Origin: Listeria monocytogenes
Lineage (GTDB): Bacteria; Bacillota; Bacilli; Lactobacillales; Listeriaceae
Direction of reading: 5' to 3'
Length of the DNA: 64,000 nt
NCBI RefSeq assembly: GCF_041765605.1
Contig: NZ_CP168900.1
Coordinates: 1,442,001-1,506,000 of the forward strand
Numbering within the stretch: position 1 is the first letter of the stretch; each line of letters starts with the position of its first letter. The notes beneath the pieces were generated by a model, which ran no database searches, had not been told where the DNA came from, and saw nothing but the letters and a program-made list of their open reading frames with translations. The position numbers were made by a program, and so were the translations under genes. This document shows, piece by piece, positions 17,825 to 27,268 of the stretch.

Positions 17825-19141
17825 TTATTTCACTCTTTTTCTTCTTGTGGTAAACATATAAACTCCACCGATTAACAAACTAACACCGATAATTAATAGT
17901 AAATTATTGTCGCTGTCACCTGTTTTGGGCAACGCTGTAGTGGCAGTTGTTTCTCCTGTTTGATTAACAGTTTTGGTGGTTGTCTTTTTCGAACTATTTT
18001 TGCTTGGTACAGTTGGTGTGGCAGGATTAACTGGTTTTACTGGGTTAATTATTGGATTGTCCGGATTAACTGGAGTTACGGGTGTAATAATCGCGCTATC
18101 TTTACTATAGACATACTCCACTTCCTGGCTATCACTTGTAAATAAGCCGGATTGGTTACTTGGTGTTTTAGTTAATTTATATCCTTTAAAAGTCTTTGCT
18201 TCTGTTTCAAAAGTTGTTCCGATATCGCCTTTTAAAATAACTGGATCAGCAAGTTGCTTACCATCAGTATCTTTATACGTTACGGTTACATCTTTGGCAA
18301 CTTTCACAGGAGGATCTATTTTTTTATATTTGAAAATAACGGATTGTGATTGATCTGTGTAAGCTCCTTGTTGATTGGATGGCATTTGGCTTAATTCATA
18401 GCCAACGATTTCTTTGGGTTCTGCTTGGTATGGTTCACCGATTTTCCCAGAGAGCATTTCTGTTGGAGCGATTATTTCATTAGTTGCTTCATCTATATAT
18501 TCTACTGAGACGTTAGCTCCTTCCGCCACTGTTTTTTCATAGATATAATTAACTTGTATTGTTTCTGTGTTCGTTGTGTAAGTACCTGTTGCATTTGTTG
18601 GTGTTTCTTTTACTTGATAGCCATCAATTGTTTTTGGCGTTGTTACATAACTTTCTCCTAGTTTTCCAGACATTGTTTCAGATGTTGCTAAAGTTTGATT
18701 AGCTTCATCTAAATAATTAACTTGTAACTTGGCCTTTTCGATTGGTGTGAAAGGACCGGCTAGTGTGTATGATTCTTGTCCAGGATAAGCAACCGGATCA
18801 ATAACTCTACCCGAGATAGTAAAATAGTTTAGTGTATCTCCAGCTTCCAGTGTTTTGGGTAATTTTAGACGGAAATTCACATTGTTTTCAACCGTATAAT
18901 CGGTGATATTATATTGTTTATTGTTAAAAAGGACATAAGCTGCATCTCCAGGATAATCCATAGGTACTTCTTGCTGCAACTTCCCTGTAATGTAGTCATC
19001 ACCAATATAAAGTGGATCTACTTGAGGTGCAGGTAAAATTAACATTAAGGGCTCTGCTTTTGCTGAAAAAGGTTGAAAAGTGAGACTCAAAATGGTCATA
19101 AATAAAATAAAAATAAATAAAGTTTTTTTCTTGTGCTTCAT
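17825..19141 (-). CDS. LPXTG-anchored MucBP-repeat surface protein
   Basis: Cell-wall protein of 438 residues, secreted and linked to peptidoglycan by sortase A. An N-terminal signal peptide (about 1-29, ending FSAKAEP) and a roughly 100-residue unique domain precede three MucBP repeats (about 138-202, 210-274, 284-346), each with a YxDE/DT...GK-G...GY...P pattern. A Pro-rich wall-spanning linker (about 350-403) ends in LPKTG at 404-408, a hydrophobic helix, and the RRKRVK tail. It has no leucine-rich repeats, so it is not an internalin. MucBP domains are linked to mucin binding, but the ligand is untested. The ATG follows AGGAGG. Confidence 0.93.
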   Translation of the reverse strand: MKHKKKTLFIFILFMTILSLTFQPFSAKAEPLMLILPAPQVDPLYIGDDYITGKLQQEVPMDYPGDAAYVLFNNKQYNITDYTVENNVNFRLKLPKTLEAGDTLNYFTISGRVIDPVAYPGQESYTLAGPFTPIEKAKLQVNYLDEANQTLATSETMSGKLGESYVTTPKTIDGYQVKETPTNATGTYTTNTETIQVNYIYEKTVAEGANVSVEYIDEATNEIIAPTEMLSGKIGEPYQAEPKEIVGYELSQMPSNQQGAYTDQSQSVIFKYKKIDPPVKVAKDVTVTYKDTDGKQLADPVILKGDIGTTFETEAKTFKGYKLTKTPSNQSGLFTSDSQEVEYVYSKDSAIITPVTPVNPDNPIINPVKPVNPATPTVPSKNSSKKTTTKTVNQTGETTATTALPKTGDSDNNLLLIIGVSLLIGGVYMFTTRRKRVK

Positions 19142-19266
19142 AGCTTCCTCCTTCTAGCTGGAATAACTATATCTTAGCACCAAAAAACTGTTTTTTATTC
19201 TATTTGTAAAAAGTTTCGCAAAAGTTATTTTTGCTTTGTTCACAAAAATGACAAATAAAAAATCAT

Positions 19267-19304
19267 AAAAAGCTAAAATCACTAGTAGCTGATTTTAGCT
19301 TTTT
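19267..19304 (-). terminator. Terminator of the thiolase gene
   Basis: AAAAGCTAAAATC (19267 onward) pairs with GATTTTAGCTTTT (19291 onward), with T runs on both strands. Confidence 0.8.
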
Positions 19305-19327
19305 AGTTCTATGAAAATGTACTGTTA

Positions 19328-20497
19328 TCAAGCTCTTTCGACAATAATTGCAATTCCAATACCGCCGCCGATACATAAGGAAGCCACGCCAAGATGTTTA
19401 TTTTCGTGTTTTAACTCATTTAATAAGGAGGCAATAATGCGTGCTCCGGATGCTCCGATTGGATGACCTAACGCAATTGCTCCGCCGTAAATATTCAGTT
19501 TATCTTCTGGAATTTTCAAATCACGAGCTACGGCAACCGACTGTGATGCAAAAGCTTCATTTAAATGAAATAGATCAATGTCATCGATAGAATATCCGCC
19601 TTTAGTTAATGCTTCATTTACTGCATAGTAAGGCGCGTAACCCATATATGCTGGATCAACACCAACTTCTGAAGTTACTTTGATTGTCGCGATAAAAGGA
19701 ATATTTTCGGCAATGGCCTTTTCCTTCGACATTAAAATAAGCGCAGAAGCTCCGTCATTGATCCCGGAAGCATTACCAGCTGTGACTGTTCCATCTTCTT
19801 TAAATACGCTTTTTAATGTAGCTAGTTTTTCTAAAGTGGAATTCGCACGAATCGTTTCATCGGCTTCGAAAAACGAACCATCTGCAAGTTTCACTGGAAT
19901 AATTTCTTCTTCAAAAAGGTTTTTTTCTTGTGCACTTGCTGCTTTCATTTGGGAGTTATGTGCAAATTTATCTTGCTCTTCTCGGGTTACAGAGAATTTT
20001 TCTGCCACATTTTCGGCTGTAATTCCCATATGATAATCGCCGTACACATCCGTTAAACCATCAATTAACATGCTATTTCTTAAGTTTTTGGGATCAATTT
20101 CTTCGCCGGCTAGTTCCGGATTAAGTAATAGTGGTGCTTGAGACATGTTTTCGGTCCCTCCCACTGCTACAATGTCGGCCTCGCCTAATTGGATCGCTTG
20201 TCTTCCAAGCATAATCGATTTTAAACCAGATCCACAAACTTCATTGATTGTGACTCCAGGTACTTTATAAGGAATTCCTGCTTTAATAGCGACTTGTCTA
20301 GCTACGTTTTGACCGAGACCTGCTTGTAAAACGTTACCAAAAATAACTTGATCTACGCGGTCTGGAGCAATGTTGGCTCTTTCTAATACGCCTTTTAGAG
20401 CGGTAGCGCCAAGTTCTACTGCACTGATGTCTTTCAAACTGCCACCGAATTTTCCAATTGGTGTTCTAACTGCATCTATTATAACTACTTCGTTCAT
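19328..20497 (-). CDS. Acetyl-CoA C-acetyltransferase (thiolase)
   Basis: Condenses two acetyl-CoA to acetoacetyl-CoA, the first step of the mevalonate pathway. The 389 residues show the acyl-enzyme cysteine Cys88 (NEVCGSGLKS), the GGAIALGHPIGASGAR segment with the catalytic His, and the C-terminal CIGGGIGIA with the second Cys. The ATG follows AAAGGAG. It is divergent from mvaS, the next pathway enzyme, and the shared 149-bp gap contains both promoters (an extended TGATATAAT for this gene). A role in fatty-acid degradation is less likely given this neighbour. Confidence 0.95.
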   Translation of the reverse strand: MNEVVIIDAVRTPIGKFGGSLKDISAVELGATALKGVLERANIAPDRVDQVIFGNVLQAGLGQNVARQVAIKAGIPYKVPGVTINEVCGSGLKSIMLGRQAIQLGEADIVAVGGTENMSQAPLLLNPELAGEEIDPKNLRNSMLIDGLTDVYGDYHMGITAENVAEKFSVTREEQDKFAHNSQMKAASAQEKNLFEEEIIPVKLADGSFFEADETIRANSTLEKLATLKSVFKEDGTVTAGNASGINDGASALILMSKEKAIAENIPFIATIKVTSEVGVDPAYMGYAPYYAVNEALTKGGYSIDDIDLFHLNEAFASQSVAVARDLKIPEDKLNIYGGAIALGHPIGASGARIIASLLNELKHENKHLGVASLCIGGGIGIAIIVERA

Positions 20498-20575
20498 AGC
20501 AATCTCCTTTAAATGTAATCTATCCGTATTATATCATGAAACTAGCTAAAAACTCACTAGATTAAGCCCAATGTA

Positions 20576-20604
20576 TTGTATTTTATGCATTTTTCTACTA
20601 AAAT
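20576..20604 (+). promoter_or_regulatory. mvaS promoter
   Basis: TTGTAT, 17 bp, TAAAAT, 43 bases before the start codon. Confidence 0.55.
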
Positions 20605-20646
20605 TAAGGTACTTACAAATAAAATATAAAGGACTTGAATGTACAT

Positions 20647-21813
20647 ATGAAAATTGGAATTGATAAAATAGGTTTTTATACTCCTGCATTTTATGTTGAT
20701 ATGACAGAACTTGCTGAAGCTAGAAATATTGATCCTAACAAATTTACTATTGGAATTGGCCAAGATAAAATGGCTTTTGCACCAATTACGCAAGATTCAG
20801 TAACCATGGGTGCAAACGCAGCTTTACAAATTTTAGATGAAGAAGATTTGAAAAAAATTGATTTAGTTATTTTAGCAACAGAATCAGGAATTGACGAATC
20901 AAAAGCTGGTGCGGTTTATATTCACCGTTTATTAGGTATTCAACCCTTCTCCCGTGCTATCGAAATAAAAGAAGCTTGCTACGGAGCTACTGCTGGAATT
21001 AATTTAGCGAAAGATTATGTCGCAAAACATCCTGATAGCAAGGTGCTTGTCATCGGATCGGATATTGCTCGTTACGGCCTTGCAACTGGCGGTGAAGCAA
21101 CGCAAGGCGCAGGAGCTGTGGCAATGGTTATTGCAGCTAATCCGCGCTGTATTACGCTCGAGGACGACAATGTGTTCTATACAGAAGATATCATGGATTT
21201 TTGGCGCCCGGTTTACTCCGAATACGCTTGTGTAGAAGGTAAATATTCGACGGAACAATACATCCACTTCTTCCAAACTATTTGGGAAAAGTATTCAGCA
21301 AAATTTGGCAAGAATTTAGAAGATTTCGCAGCTATTTGTTTCCATTTACCATATACAAAAATGGGTAAAAAAGCGTTAGATACCATTATTGAAACTGCTC
21401 CGAGTGAAGTTCAAGAAAGATTGTTGGAAAATTATCGTCTAAGTACTCTTTATAGCCGTAATGTCGGTAATATTTACACGGGTTCCCTTTATTTAAGCTT
21501 TATTTCTCTTTTAGACAATCAAGCAGATTTACAAGCAGAGGATAAAATTGGCTTCTTTAGTTATGGTTCTGGGGCTGTTGGTGAGTTTTTCCACGGTATA
21601 CTGCAACCTGACTATAAAAAATATATCCGTAAAGACGAACACGCTGAATTATTAGCAAACCGTACGAAACTCACTATTTCGGATTATGAAACGAAATTCA
21701 AACAACAATTACCTAAAGATGGTTCGACGTTTGAAGTCGATCCTGCTAGTGACCCAGCAGCTATTGTATTAACTGGAATTCAAGATCACAAACGACAATA
21801 TATTAAAAAATAA
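20647..21813 (+). CDS. mvaS: Hydroxymethylglutaryl-CoA synthase
   Basis: Condenses acetyl-CoA with acetoacetyl-CoA to HMG-CoA, the committed entry to mevalonate and hence to isopentenyl diphosphate. The 388 residues contain Glu79 (ATESGID) and the acyl-accepting Cys111 (EIKEACYGATAG), typical of bacterial MvaS, and the later catalytic His in FHLPYTK. The start is ATG 20647; the frame also contains TTG at 20635, but it abuts the AAAGGA ribosome site. The gene is intact, which matters because ispG and ispH of the alternative MEP route are lost in this genome. Confidence 0.97.
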   Translation: MKIGIDKIGFYTPAFYVDMTELAEARNIDPNKFTIGIGQDKMAFAPITQDSVTMGANAALQILDEEDLKKIDLVILATESGIDESKAGAVYIHRLLGIQPFSRAIEIKEACYGATAGINLAKDYVAKHPDSKVLVIGSDIARYGLATGGEATQGAGAVAMVIAANPRCITLEDDNVFYTEDIMDFWRPVYSEYACVEGKYSTEQYIHFFQTIWEKYSAKFGKNLEDFAAICFHLPYTKMGKKALDTIIETAPSEVQERLLENYRLSTLYSRNVGNIYTGSLYLSFISLLDNQADLQAEDKIGFFSYGSGAVGEFFHGILQPDYKKYIRKDEHAELLANRTKLTISDYETKFKQQLPKDGSTFEVDPASDPAAIVLTGIQDHKRQYIKK

Positions 21814-21819
21814 TCCAAA

Positions 21820-21853
21820 AAACCGACTAGGCTAAATCAGCTAGTCGGTTTTA
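21820..21853. terminator. Bidirectional terminator of mvaS and the VanZ-like gene
   Basis: AAACCGACTAG (21820-21830) pairs with CTAGTCGGTTT (21841-21851). It overlaps the last codons of the convergent VanZ-like gene. Confidence 0.85.
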
Positions 21854-22436
21854 CTTTGAGCTCTTTATATTTTCTTGGGGATAAAAAACGAATCACAATG
21901 TAGCCAATCATGATGCCACAAACATTCAGGAATACATCTCCAGTGTCAAAGAATCCTACATGTAGCAAGTACTGCGCCCCTTCTACTGCGAATATCAACA
22001 TTCCAGCTGATAGTAACGCGGTGAAAAATCCTAATTTCTTGAGCAAAAAGCCGATTGGTACAAAGGCTAATACATTTCCTACGATAATGACACGTAAATT
22101 GCCTGATAAAAATGTATCAACAAAACCAAAAGTGTCACTTGAAAATCCTTGCGTGTCGGAAGCTTTTCCGAATAATAAACAGAGAAGAATACTGAAATAA
22201 ATAATGTAGCAAAAAACGAGCAATGCTTTATTTATTTTCCAGTTTACTAATTGTACTGTGACAAAATAGAGTAAAATCGCCGTGATGCCAACCGTAATGT
22301 AGCCCATATGACTAACTGTGGCCATTACGTGCTTTAAATAAAAATAAAGCCATCCCTGGAACCAGGAAAAATACATCGTCACTGCAGCAAATATAGAAAG
22401 GATTGGTAATATAAGAATTATAAAGTATCTTTTCAT
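21837..22436 (-). CDS. VanZ-like membrane protein
   Basis: A 199-residue integral membrane protein with five or six hydrophobic helices and the VanZ-family pattern: a loop with NVLAFVPIGFLL, then a helix containing EGAQYLLHVGFFDTGDVFLN. VanZ itself gives low teicoplanin resistance, but most family members have no assigned role; resistance should not be assumed. The ATG is preceded by AAAGGAGG. It is separated by 69 bases from the transporter gene upstream and may share its transcript. Confidence 0.85.
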   Translation of the reverse strand: MKRYFIILILPILSIFAAVTMYFSWFQGWLYFYLKHVMATVSHMGYITVGITAILLYFVTVQLVNWKINKALLVFCYIIYFSILLCLLFGKASDTQGFSSDTFGFVDTFLSGNLRVIIVGNVLAFVPIGFLLKKLGFFTALLSAGMLIFAVEGAQYLLHVGFFDTGDVFLNVCGIMIGYIVIRFLSPRKYKELKVKPTS

Positions 22437-22505
22437 CCTGGTGTCCTCCTTTTCAAAGGCTACCTCTAGAATAACATTCGAAAATAAGGACTTTCTTAAA
22501 AGGAT

Positions 22506-23750
22506 TTAAAGATTTTCTAAGTTTTTCTCTTTGACGAATAAAAATAAAATACCACCAACGAGGAAAAGTACAATTAAACTAGCCACCCCGTACTGCGTTT
22601 TCCCAGTAATTTGTGTGATTACGCCCATGAGAGCTGGCCCCATAATCGCTGAAAATTTCCCAAAAATATTATAAAAACCGTAAAACTCATTTGAACGCTT
22701 TTTAGGAATAATTTTCCCGAAGAACGATCTACTTAATGCTTGAATACCACCTTGTGACGTTCCAACTAACATCGCTAAAATCCAAAAATCAAGCGCAGAT
22801 TTCATGAAAACCGCATAAACACAAATAATAATGTAAACAAAAATAGCTGTGAAAATAAGTGGTTTGGCACTGAAGCGTTTGGCTAAGTACCCGTATAGCA
22901 ATGTAAATGGAAATGCAACGAGTTGTGTCATTAAAAGAATTAAAATTAATGTTGTTTGAGAAATCCCAAGATCAATCCCGTATGAAGTCGCCATGCGGAA
23001 AATCGTATCAACCCCATCTATGTAGAAAAAATAAGCAATTAAAAAGATAACAATATTTTTATGTTCACTAATGTGGCTAATTGTATGAAATAGCCGTTTA
23101 AAACTTGTTCTAACTGGGCTTTTCACTGCTGGAATATAATGGATTTGATGCACGTTTTTCCACATAGGAATCGTGAAAAAAAGCCACCAAAGCGCCGTCA
23201 TCACAAAACCAATATTGACGAGTGCCACATCACTGATTGGCAAGATACCTGTCGCTTGGAAAATAATAAAGATAATAAAAGGAATACAACTTCCTAAATA
23301 ACCATACGCATATCCGGCAGATGAAACTTTATCCATCCGGTCGTTCGTTGTTACATCAATTAAAAACGCATCATAAAAAATATTGGCGCCAGAAAAACCA
23401 ATTAAAGAGAGCACATAAAACCCTAGTAATAATAGCCAGGCATCCGTAGGTATAAAAATTAATAAGAAAGTAAAACTAATCCCTATGGCCGTAAAAATAC
23501 CGAAAAATCGCTTTTTGAAAAATTGATAATCCGCAATTGTTCCGAGTATTGGGGCAAGTAATGAAATAAGCAACGTCCCAATCGAGTTCGCATATCCCCA
23601 GTACGCGGTCGATGTCGTGTCAGCAATTCCAGCATTGGCTGCTACCCCTTTAAAATAAATTGGTAAAATCGCGGTTGTAATCATAATCGAGTAGGCAGAA
23701 TTTGCCCAATCTTGAAAAATCCAACTTTTCTCCTCTTTTGTATATGCCAA
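22506..23750 (-). CDS. UMF1 (Atg22-like) family MFS transporter
   Basis: Twelve-helix major facilitator protein of 414 residues. The N-terminal signature WIFQDWANSAYSIMI and the motif FYDAFLIDVT are typical of the UMF1/Atg22 branch of transporters. Yeast Atg22 exports amino acids from vacuoles; bacterial substrates are unknown. The ATG has a GGGGAG-like site before it. It lies 18 bases downstream of the phosphodiesterase gene on the same strand, so they are probably co-transcribed; a link to uptake or export of a phosphodiesterase product is possible but unproved. Confidence 0.88.
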   Translation of the reverse strand: MAYTKEEKSWIFQDWANSAYSIMITTAILPIYFKGVAANAGIADTTSTAYWGYANSIGTLLISLLAPILGTIADYQFFKKRFFGIFTAIGISFTFLLIFIPTDAWLLLLGFYVLSLIGFSGANIFYDAFLIDVTTNDRMDKVSSAGYAYGYLGSCIPFIIFIIFQATGILPISDVALVNIGFVMTALWWLFFTIPMWKNVHQIHYIPAVKSPVRTSFKRLFHTISHISEHKNIVIFLIAYFFYIDGVDTIFRMATSYGIDLGISQTTLILILLMTQLVAFPFTLLYGYLAKRFSAKPLIFTAIFVYIIICVYAVFMKSALDFWILAMLVGTSQGGIQALSRSFFGKIIPKKRSNEFYGFYNIFGKFSAIMGPALMGVITQITGKTQYGVASLIVLFLVGGILFLFVKEKNLENL

Positions 23751-23768
23751 GTGTGTTTCTCCCCTTTT

Positions 23769-25037
23769 CTATTCGAATAGCGCTTCTATGACAGAGCCGG
23801 CAGTATTTGGAAATTGTAAGCCTAAAATGTGGGCAAATGTGGGCGCTTCGTCAACTAAGTGAGCATTGCTGATTTTGTCTCCTTTTTTAATACCAGGTCC
23901 GTTAAAGACAATGGTCGTTTTATAATCTGGTTTGTTAGGTGAATAACCATGAACAGCCTTATAGTAACCCGGTTTCCCAAGCATTTCATCAGTCACTTCT
24001 TCATAAATCGGACCGTATAGATCATCCATAAAATAGTAACCAGCCTTCCCTTCAACCATAAATGTAGCATTAGGATCAGCACCACGACGCGCTATTTCTT
24101 CTGTTTGAAAAATCTCTTCTATTTCATTCATGTTTTGAAGTAAATGCTGGATTTCTTGGTTATATTGATCGTTTTTTGTATAAATATAGCAAGAACCATC
24201 ACAGCTTTTAGCATAGACATCCCATTCCGTAATCTTATCATCCACCACTGTTACCCATCCTTGTTCGGCAAAAAGTACATTTAGACGAATAGCATGTGTG
24301 ACATCGATTTGATAATGATCACCTAGAATAGCAAAAACCGTATTTTCATAAATACCAGCTTCTTTTGTTGCTTGTATTATAGCAGCTAAACGGTCATCGT
24401 GTCGTTTTAAAGCAGCTTTTGCCTCTATGGAATTTACTCCGTGCGCATGTCGCATACTATCCATATCAACTAAATGCGTTAAAAGTAATCGTGGTTTTTT
24501 CGTTTTAATCGTATCAACGACGCTTGCAGTTAAAAATATATCGAGGTCTGGTTGGTTTATTCCTTTTCGCAAATGACCAAACTTTCGGTCCATATCTATT
24601 AAAAATAACGGGGAACTAGCATGTAGTGAGACCATCATTTGCGTTAACCAGAAGCGATTCGGAAAAATTTCGGCAATATTATAATCAATTCCACTTTTTG
24701 CTGCGACCGGCCATAAAAAAGCAGCTGTCGTCAAACCTCGCTCCTTTGCTAAATCATAAAGCGTCGGTACTTGAATCGCTTTTTTATACCAATACCAATC
24801 AGGAGAATCTTTTTCAGGTTGAATTTTCGTATTGTTAACAATTCCATGAGTTGCGGGATAATGCCCAGTAATAATACTTGTGTGCGCGGGATAAGTAAGT
24901 GATGGATAAATCGTTTCTACTTCTTGAATATGAGTCCCTGTCTCAATTAACTCCCTTAAAACTGGTAACTCCTTCGTATCTTTTAAATCAAGTGCGCCGA
25001 GTGCATCTAATGAAATCACAAAAAGATGTTTTTCCAT
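23769..25037 (-). CDS. Alkaline-phosphatase-superfamily phosphodiesterase
   Basis: Type I phosphodiesterase/nucleotide pyrophosphatase family, 422 residues. The metal and nucleophile region is SLDALGALD near the N-terminus with TYPSLTYPAHTSIITGHYP (about 43-61), where the Thr after YPSL is the likely nucleophile. Later metal ligands lie in DMDSMRHAHG, GDHYQID and VHGYSPN. No signal peptide is visible (starts MEKHLFVISLDALG), so it appears cytosolic, unlike many relatives. It is followed by the UMF1 transporter gene. The substrate is unknown. Confidence 0.88.
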   Translation of the reverse strand: MEKHLFVISLDALGALDLKDTKELPVLRELIETGTHIQEVETIYPSLTYPAHTSIITGHYPATHGIVNNTKIQPEKDSPDWYWYKKAIQVPTLYDLAKERGLTTAAFLWPVAAKSGIDYNIAEIFPNRFWLTQMMVSLHASSPLFLIDMDRKFGHLRKGINQPDLDIFLTASVVDTIKTKKPRLLLTHLVDMDSMRHAHGVNSIEAKAALKRHDDRLAAIIQATKEAGIYENTVFAILGDHYQIDVTHAIRLNVLFAEQGWVTVVDDKITEWDVYAKSCDGSCYIYTKNDQYNQEIQHLLQNMNEIEEIFQTEEIARRGADPNATFMVEGKAGYYFMDDLYGPIYEEVTDEMLGKPGYYKAVHGYSPNKPDYKTTIVFNGPGIKKGDKISNAHLVDEAPTFAHILGLQFPNTAGSVIEALFE

Positions 25038-25056
25038 TATTTTCTCCCCCCTTCAA

Positions 25057-25097
25057 AAAAAACAGGGATTTTCCAGCAAATCTGGAAGAACCCCCGT
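25057..25097 (-). terminator. Terminator after the AI-2E family gene
   Basis: On the minus strand, a GGGGGTTCTTCCAG / CTGGAAAATCCCT stem with loop ATTTG is followed by a run of eight T. It separates murB/AI-2E from the phosphodiesterase unit. Confidence 0.85.
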
Positions 25098-25102
25098 GTG
25101 AA

Positions 25103-26140
25103 TTACGTATGACTGATTGTGTCTTTTGGCTGTTCGATTTCTTCTTGATTCGTAACGCCGAGCACATCTAAGAAGAACATCACAACTGGAATACCAACGA
25201 TTAATCCCCAAATCCCGAAGAAATGCTCTCCGAAAATAAGAATAATGAAAGTATAAAAGACTGGTAAATTTGTTTTCGCTGACATAAGTTTTGGATTAAG
25301 AACATAAGATTCGAGTGCATGGATAATGATAACAACGACTAAAATGTAGAAAATATATTCCACGCCGCCGATAGAGTAACCAATGATAGTTAGTGGGACA
25401 AGAGAAATAATCACCCCTGCAACCGGAATTAAACCAAGCAAGAACACCATAATGGATAAAGTCATCAATTGCGGGAATCCTAAAATCCAAAGTGCTATCG
25501 TTGTTAAAATGGCATTCACAAGCGCAATGATAAATTGTGCTTCAATAACTTTACCAAAAGTAGCAACAAATTTAGAGCCAAAGAATTTTACTTCCTCATA
25601 GATAAATCCAATTTTACTAGTAGAAAATTGATTCGTGAATGAGACTAAATGTTCTTTTCCAAGGGAGAAAAACAGACTCAACATTAATGCGATAAAGACG
25701 TTCATTAAGACAGTTCCCACATTAGTCAAGTAAGTTAAGATCATCGAAACCCCTTGTTCCGTGTATTTCATAATATCAAATTGATTTGCTAAACTAACAA
25801 TGTAGTTAATGAAGTCATTATTGCTATCTGTTGTTAAGAAAGTATTTCCGAATTTTACCAATTGATTTATTTGATCTGCTAAGACCGGAATATACTTAAC
25901 AAATACGAAGATAATAACTACAGCAATTAAGGCGTAAAGCAACAAGACAATAATTTGCCGATAAATGGAGATTCTTCGTAAAATAAAATTTTCTAGACGT
26001 GTAATAAGGTAAGAAAAAATGAATGTTAATAAAATTATATTCATTTGACTTCTTAATAAGTATAAAACGAAGGCAATTAATATAAATACGCCAACTCTTC
26101 GCACACTGCGATTTTGTAAAAATGAACTAAGCTCTTTCAA
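25103..26140 (-). CDS. AI-2E family transporter (YdbI/PerM type)
   Basis: A 345-residue polytopic membrane protein with about eight helices. It has the family's central soluble segment and the C-terminal ALESYVLNPKLMS...LPVFYTF and FGIWGLIVGIPV motifs. Members include the E. coli AI-2 exporter TqsA and Na+/H+ antiporters; the actual substrate here is unknown. It lies 16 bases after murB on the same strand and likely shares its transcript, ending at a strong terminator. Confidence 0.88.
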   Translation of the reverse strand: MKELSSFLQNRSVRRVGVFILIAFVLYLLRSQMNIILLTFIFSYLITRLENFILRRISIYRQIIVLLLYALIAVVIIFVFVKYIPVLADQINQLVKFGNTFLTTDSNNDFINYIVSLANQFDIMKYTEQGVSMILTYLTNVGTVLMNVFIALMLSLFFSLGKEHLVSFTNQFSTSKIGFIYEEVKFFGSKFVATFGKVIEAQFIIALVNAILTTIALWILGFPQLMTLSIMVFLLGLIPVAGVIISLVPLTIIGYSIGGVEYIFYILVVVIIIHALESYVLNPKLMSAKTNLPVFYTFIILIFGEHFFGIWGLIVGIPVVMFFLDVLGVTNQEEIEQPKDTISHT

Positions 26141-26156
26141 AAATGGATGCCCTCCT

Positions 26157-27053
26157 CTATTTATCTTCGCCTATGATTTTAACTTCTGTTTCTAATTCTA
26201 CATCAAATTTCTCGCGTACCGTTTTTTGGACGTAAGCAATTAAATTCATGTAATCAGTAGCAGTCGCCCCACCGATATTAACGATAAACCCAGCATGTTT
26301 TAAGGAAACTTGTGCTCCGCCAATAATATGCCCTTGTAAGCCACTATCTTGAATTAATTTACCTGCAAAGTGACCAGGTGGGCGTTTGAAAACACTACCA
26401 CAAGATGGATATTCTAATGGCTGTTTGGCTTCACGTGCGGCGGTAAGTTCGTCCATTTTTGCTTGAATTAGGTTTTTTTCTTCTAATGCTAAAGAAAAAG
26501 TGGCGTCTAACACGATGTAATTTTTCTCTGCAATAGTACTAAAACGGTACGCAGCTTTTAGTTCGGAACGTTTTAGTTTCTTTAATTCGCCTGTTTGCGT
26601 CAGTACGGTTGCAGCTTCTAAAACATCACTAATTTCGCCTCCGTATGCTCCTGCATTCATATGTAATGCTCCGCCAATCGATCCAGGAATACCGCAAGCA
26701 AATTCAAGTCCACTTAAGCTTTCATCTAAAGCGAATTTTGCTGTATCAATGAGTTTGGCACCACTCATGGCGATAATTTGGGTATTGTTTCTTTCAATGG
26801 TTTGTAGTAAATCAAGATGTAAAATAACGCCGCGAATTCCGCCGTCTTTAATGATTAGATTGGAACCATTTCCCAGAATAGTAAGCGGAATTTTATTTTG
26901 ATGACAGTACGCTACCACTTCTTGCGCCTCTTCTATTGTTTTCGGCATAACGAATACGTCTGCCTCGCCGCCTGTTTTTGTATAAGTATATTTAGATAAC
27001 GGTTCATTTAATTTAATCGCTATATGTGGAAACTGTGTTTGTAAGTTATTCAT
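26157..27053 (-). CDS. murB: UDP-N-acetylenolpyruvoylglucosamine reductase
   Basis: FAD- and NADPH-dependent enzyme making UDP-N-acetylmuramate for peptidoglycan. The 298 residues have the FAD-binding GNGSNLII and the [21 protein letters not shown] segment (motif portion [15 protein letters not shown]). The type II-like SCGSVFKRP carries the proton-donating Ser, and AGFIVN and the final Glu region [11 protein letters not shown] follow. The start ATG has no strong purine block directly before it. It is the first gene of a unit with the AI-2E family permease. Confidence 0.96.
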   Translation of the reverse strand: MNNLQTQFPHIAIKLNEPLSKYTYTKTGGEADVFVMPKTIEEAQEVVAYCHQNKIPLTILGNGSNLIIKDGGIRGVILHLDLLQTIERNNTQIIAMSGAKLIDTAKFALDESLSGLEFACGIPGSIGGALHMNAGAYGGEISDVLEAATVLTQTGELKKLKRSELKAAYRFSTIAEKNYIVLDATFSLALEEKNLIQAKMDELTAAREAKQPLEYPSCGSVFKRPPGHFAGKLIQDSGLQGHIIGGAQVSLKHAGFIVNIGGATATDYMNLIAYVQKTVREKFDVELETEVKIIGEDK

Positions 27054-27199
27054 TATTTATTTCAAACCTTTCATGGTTGTAGTTTAAAAATCACTTCCTT
27101 TATTTTATCATGGAACGCCTCTTTTACAAAGAATTCCATAGTTTTTTTCTTAAAATAGGAATATTTATGGATGATTTAGGGTAATTGGATGATATGTTC

Positions 27200-27228
27200 T
27201 TGAGTATTAAAAGCGAAAATGGTATGAT
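27200..27228 (+). promoter_or_regulatory. bilE SigA-type promoter
   Basis: TTGAGT, 17 bp, TATGAT, 40 bases before the bilEA start codon. Confidence 0.75.
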
Positions 27229-27268
27229 ATAGAACATACATTCGATTAAAAAGGAAAGGGATGAAAAA

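Noticed and set aside
21837-22436. VanZ-like gene as teicoplanin resistance
   Set aside because: No other van genes nearby; most VanZ-like proteins have no resistance role.
27141-27163. SigB promoter for bilE (GTTT-N13-GGAATA)
   Set aside because: Spacing is too short and the -10 lacks GGG compared with the two good SigB sites in this window; the SigA promoter is much better. Not excluded, but not supported.
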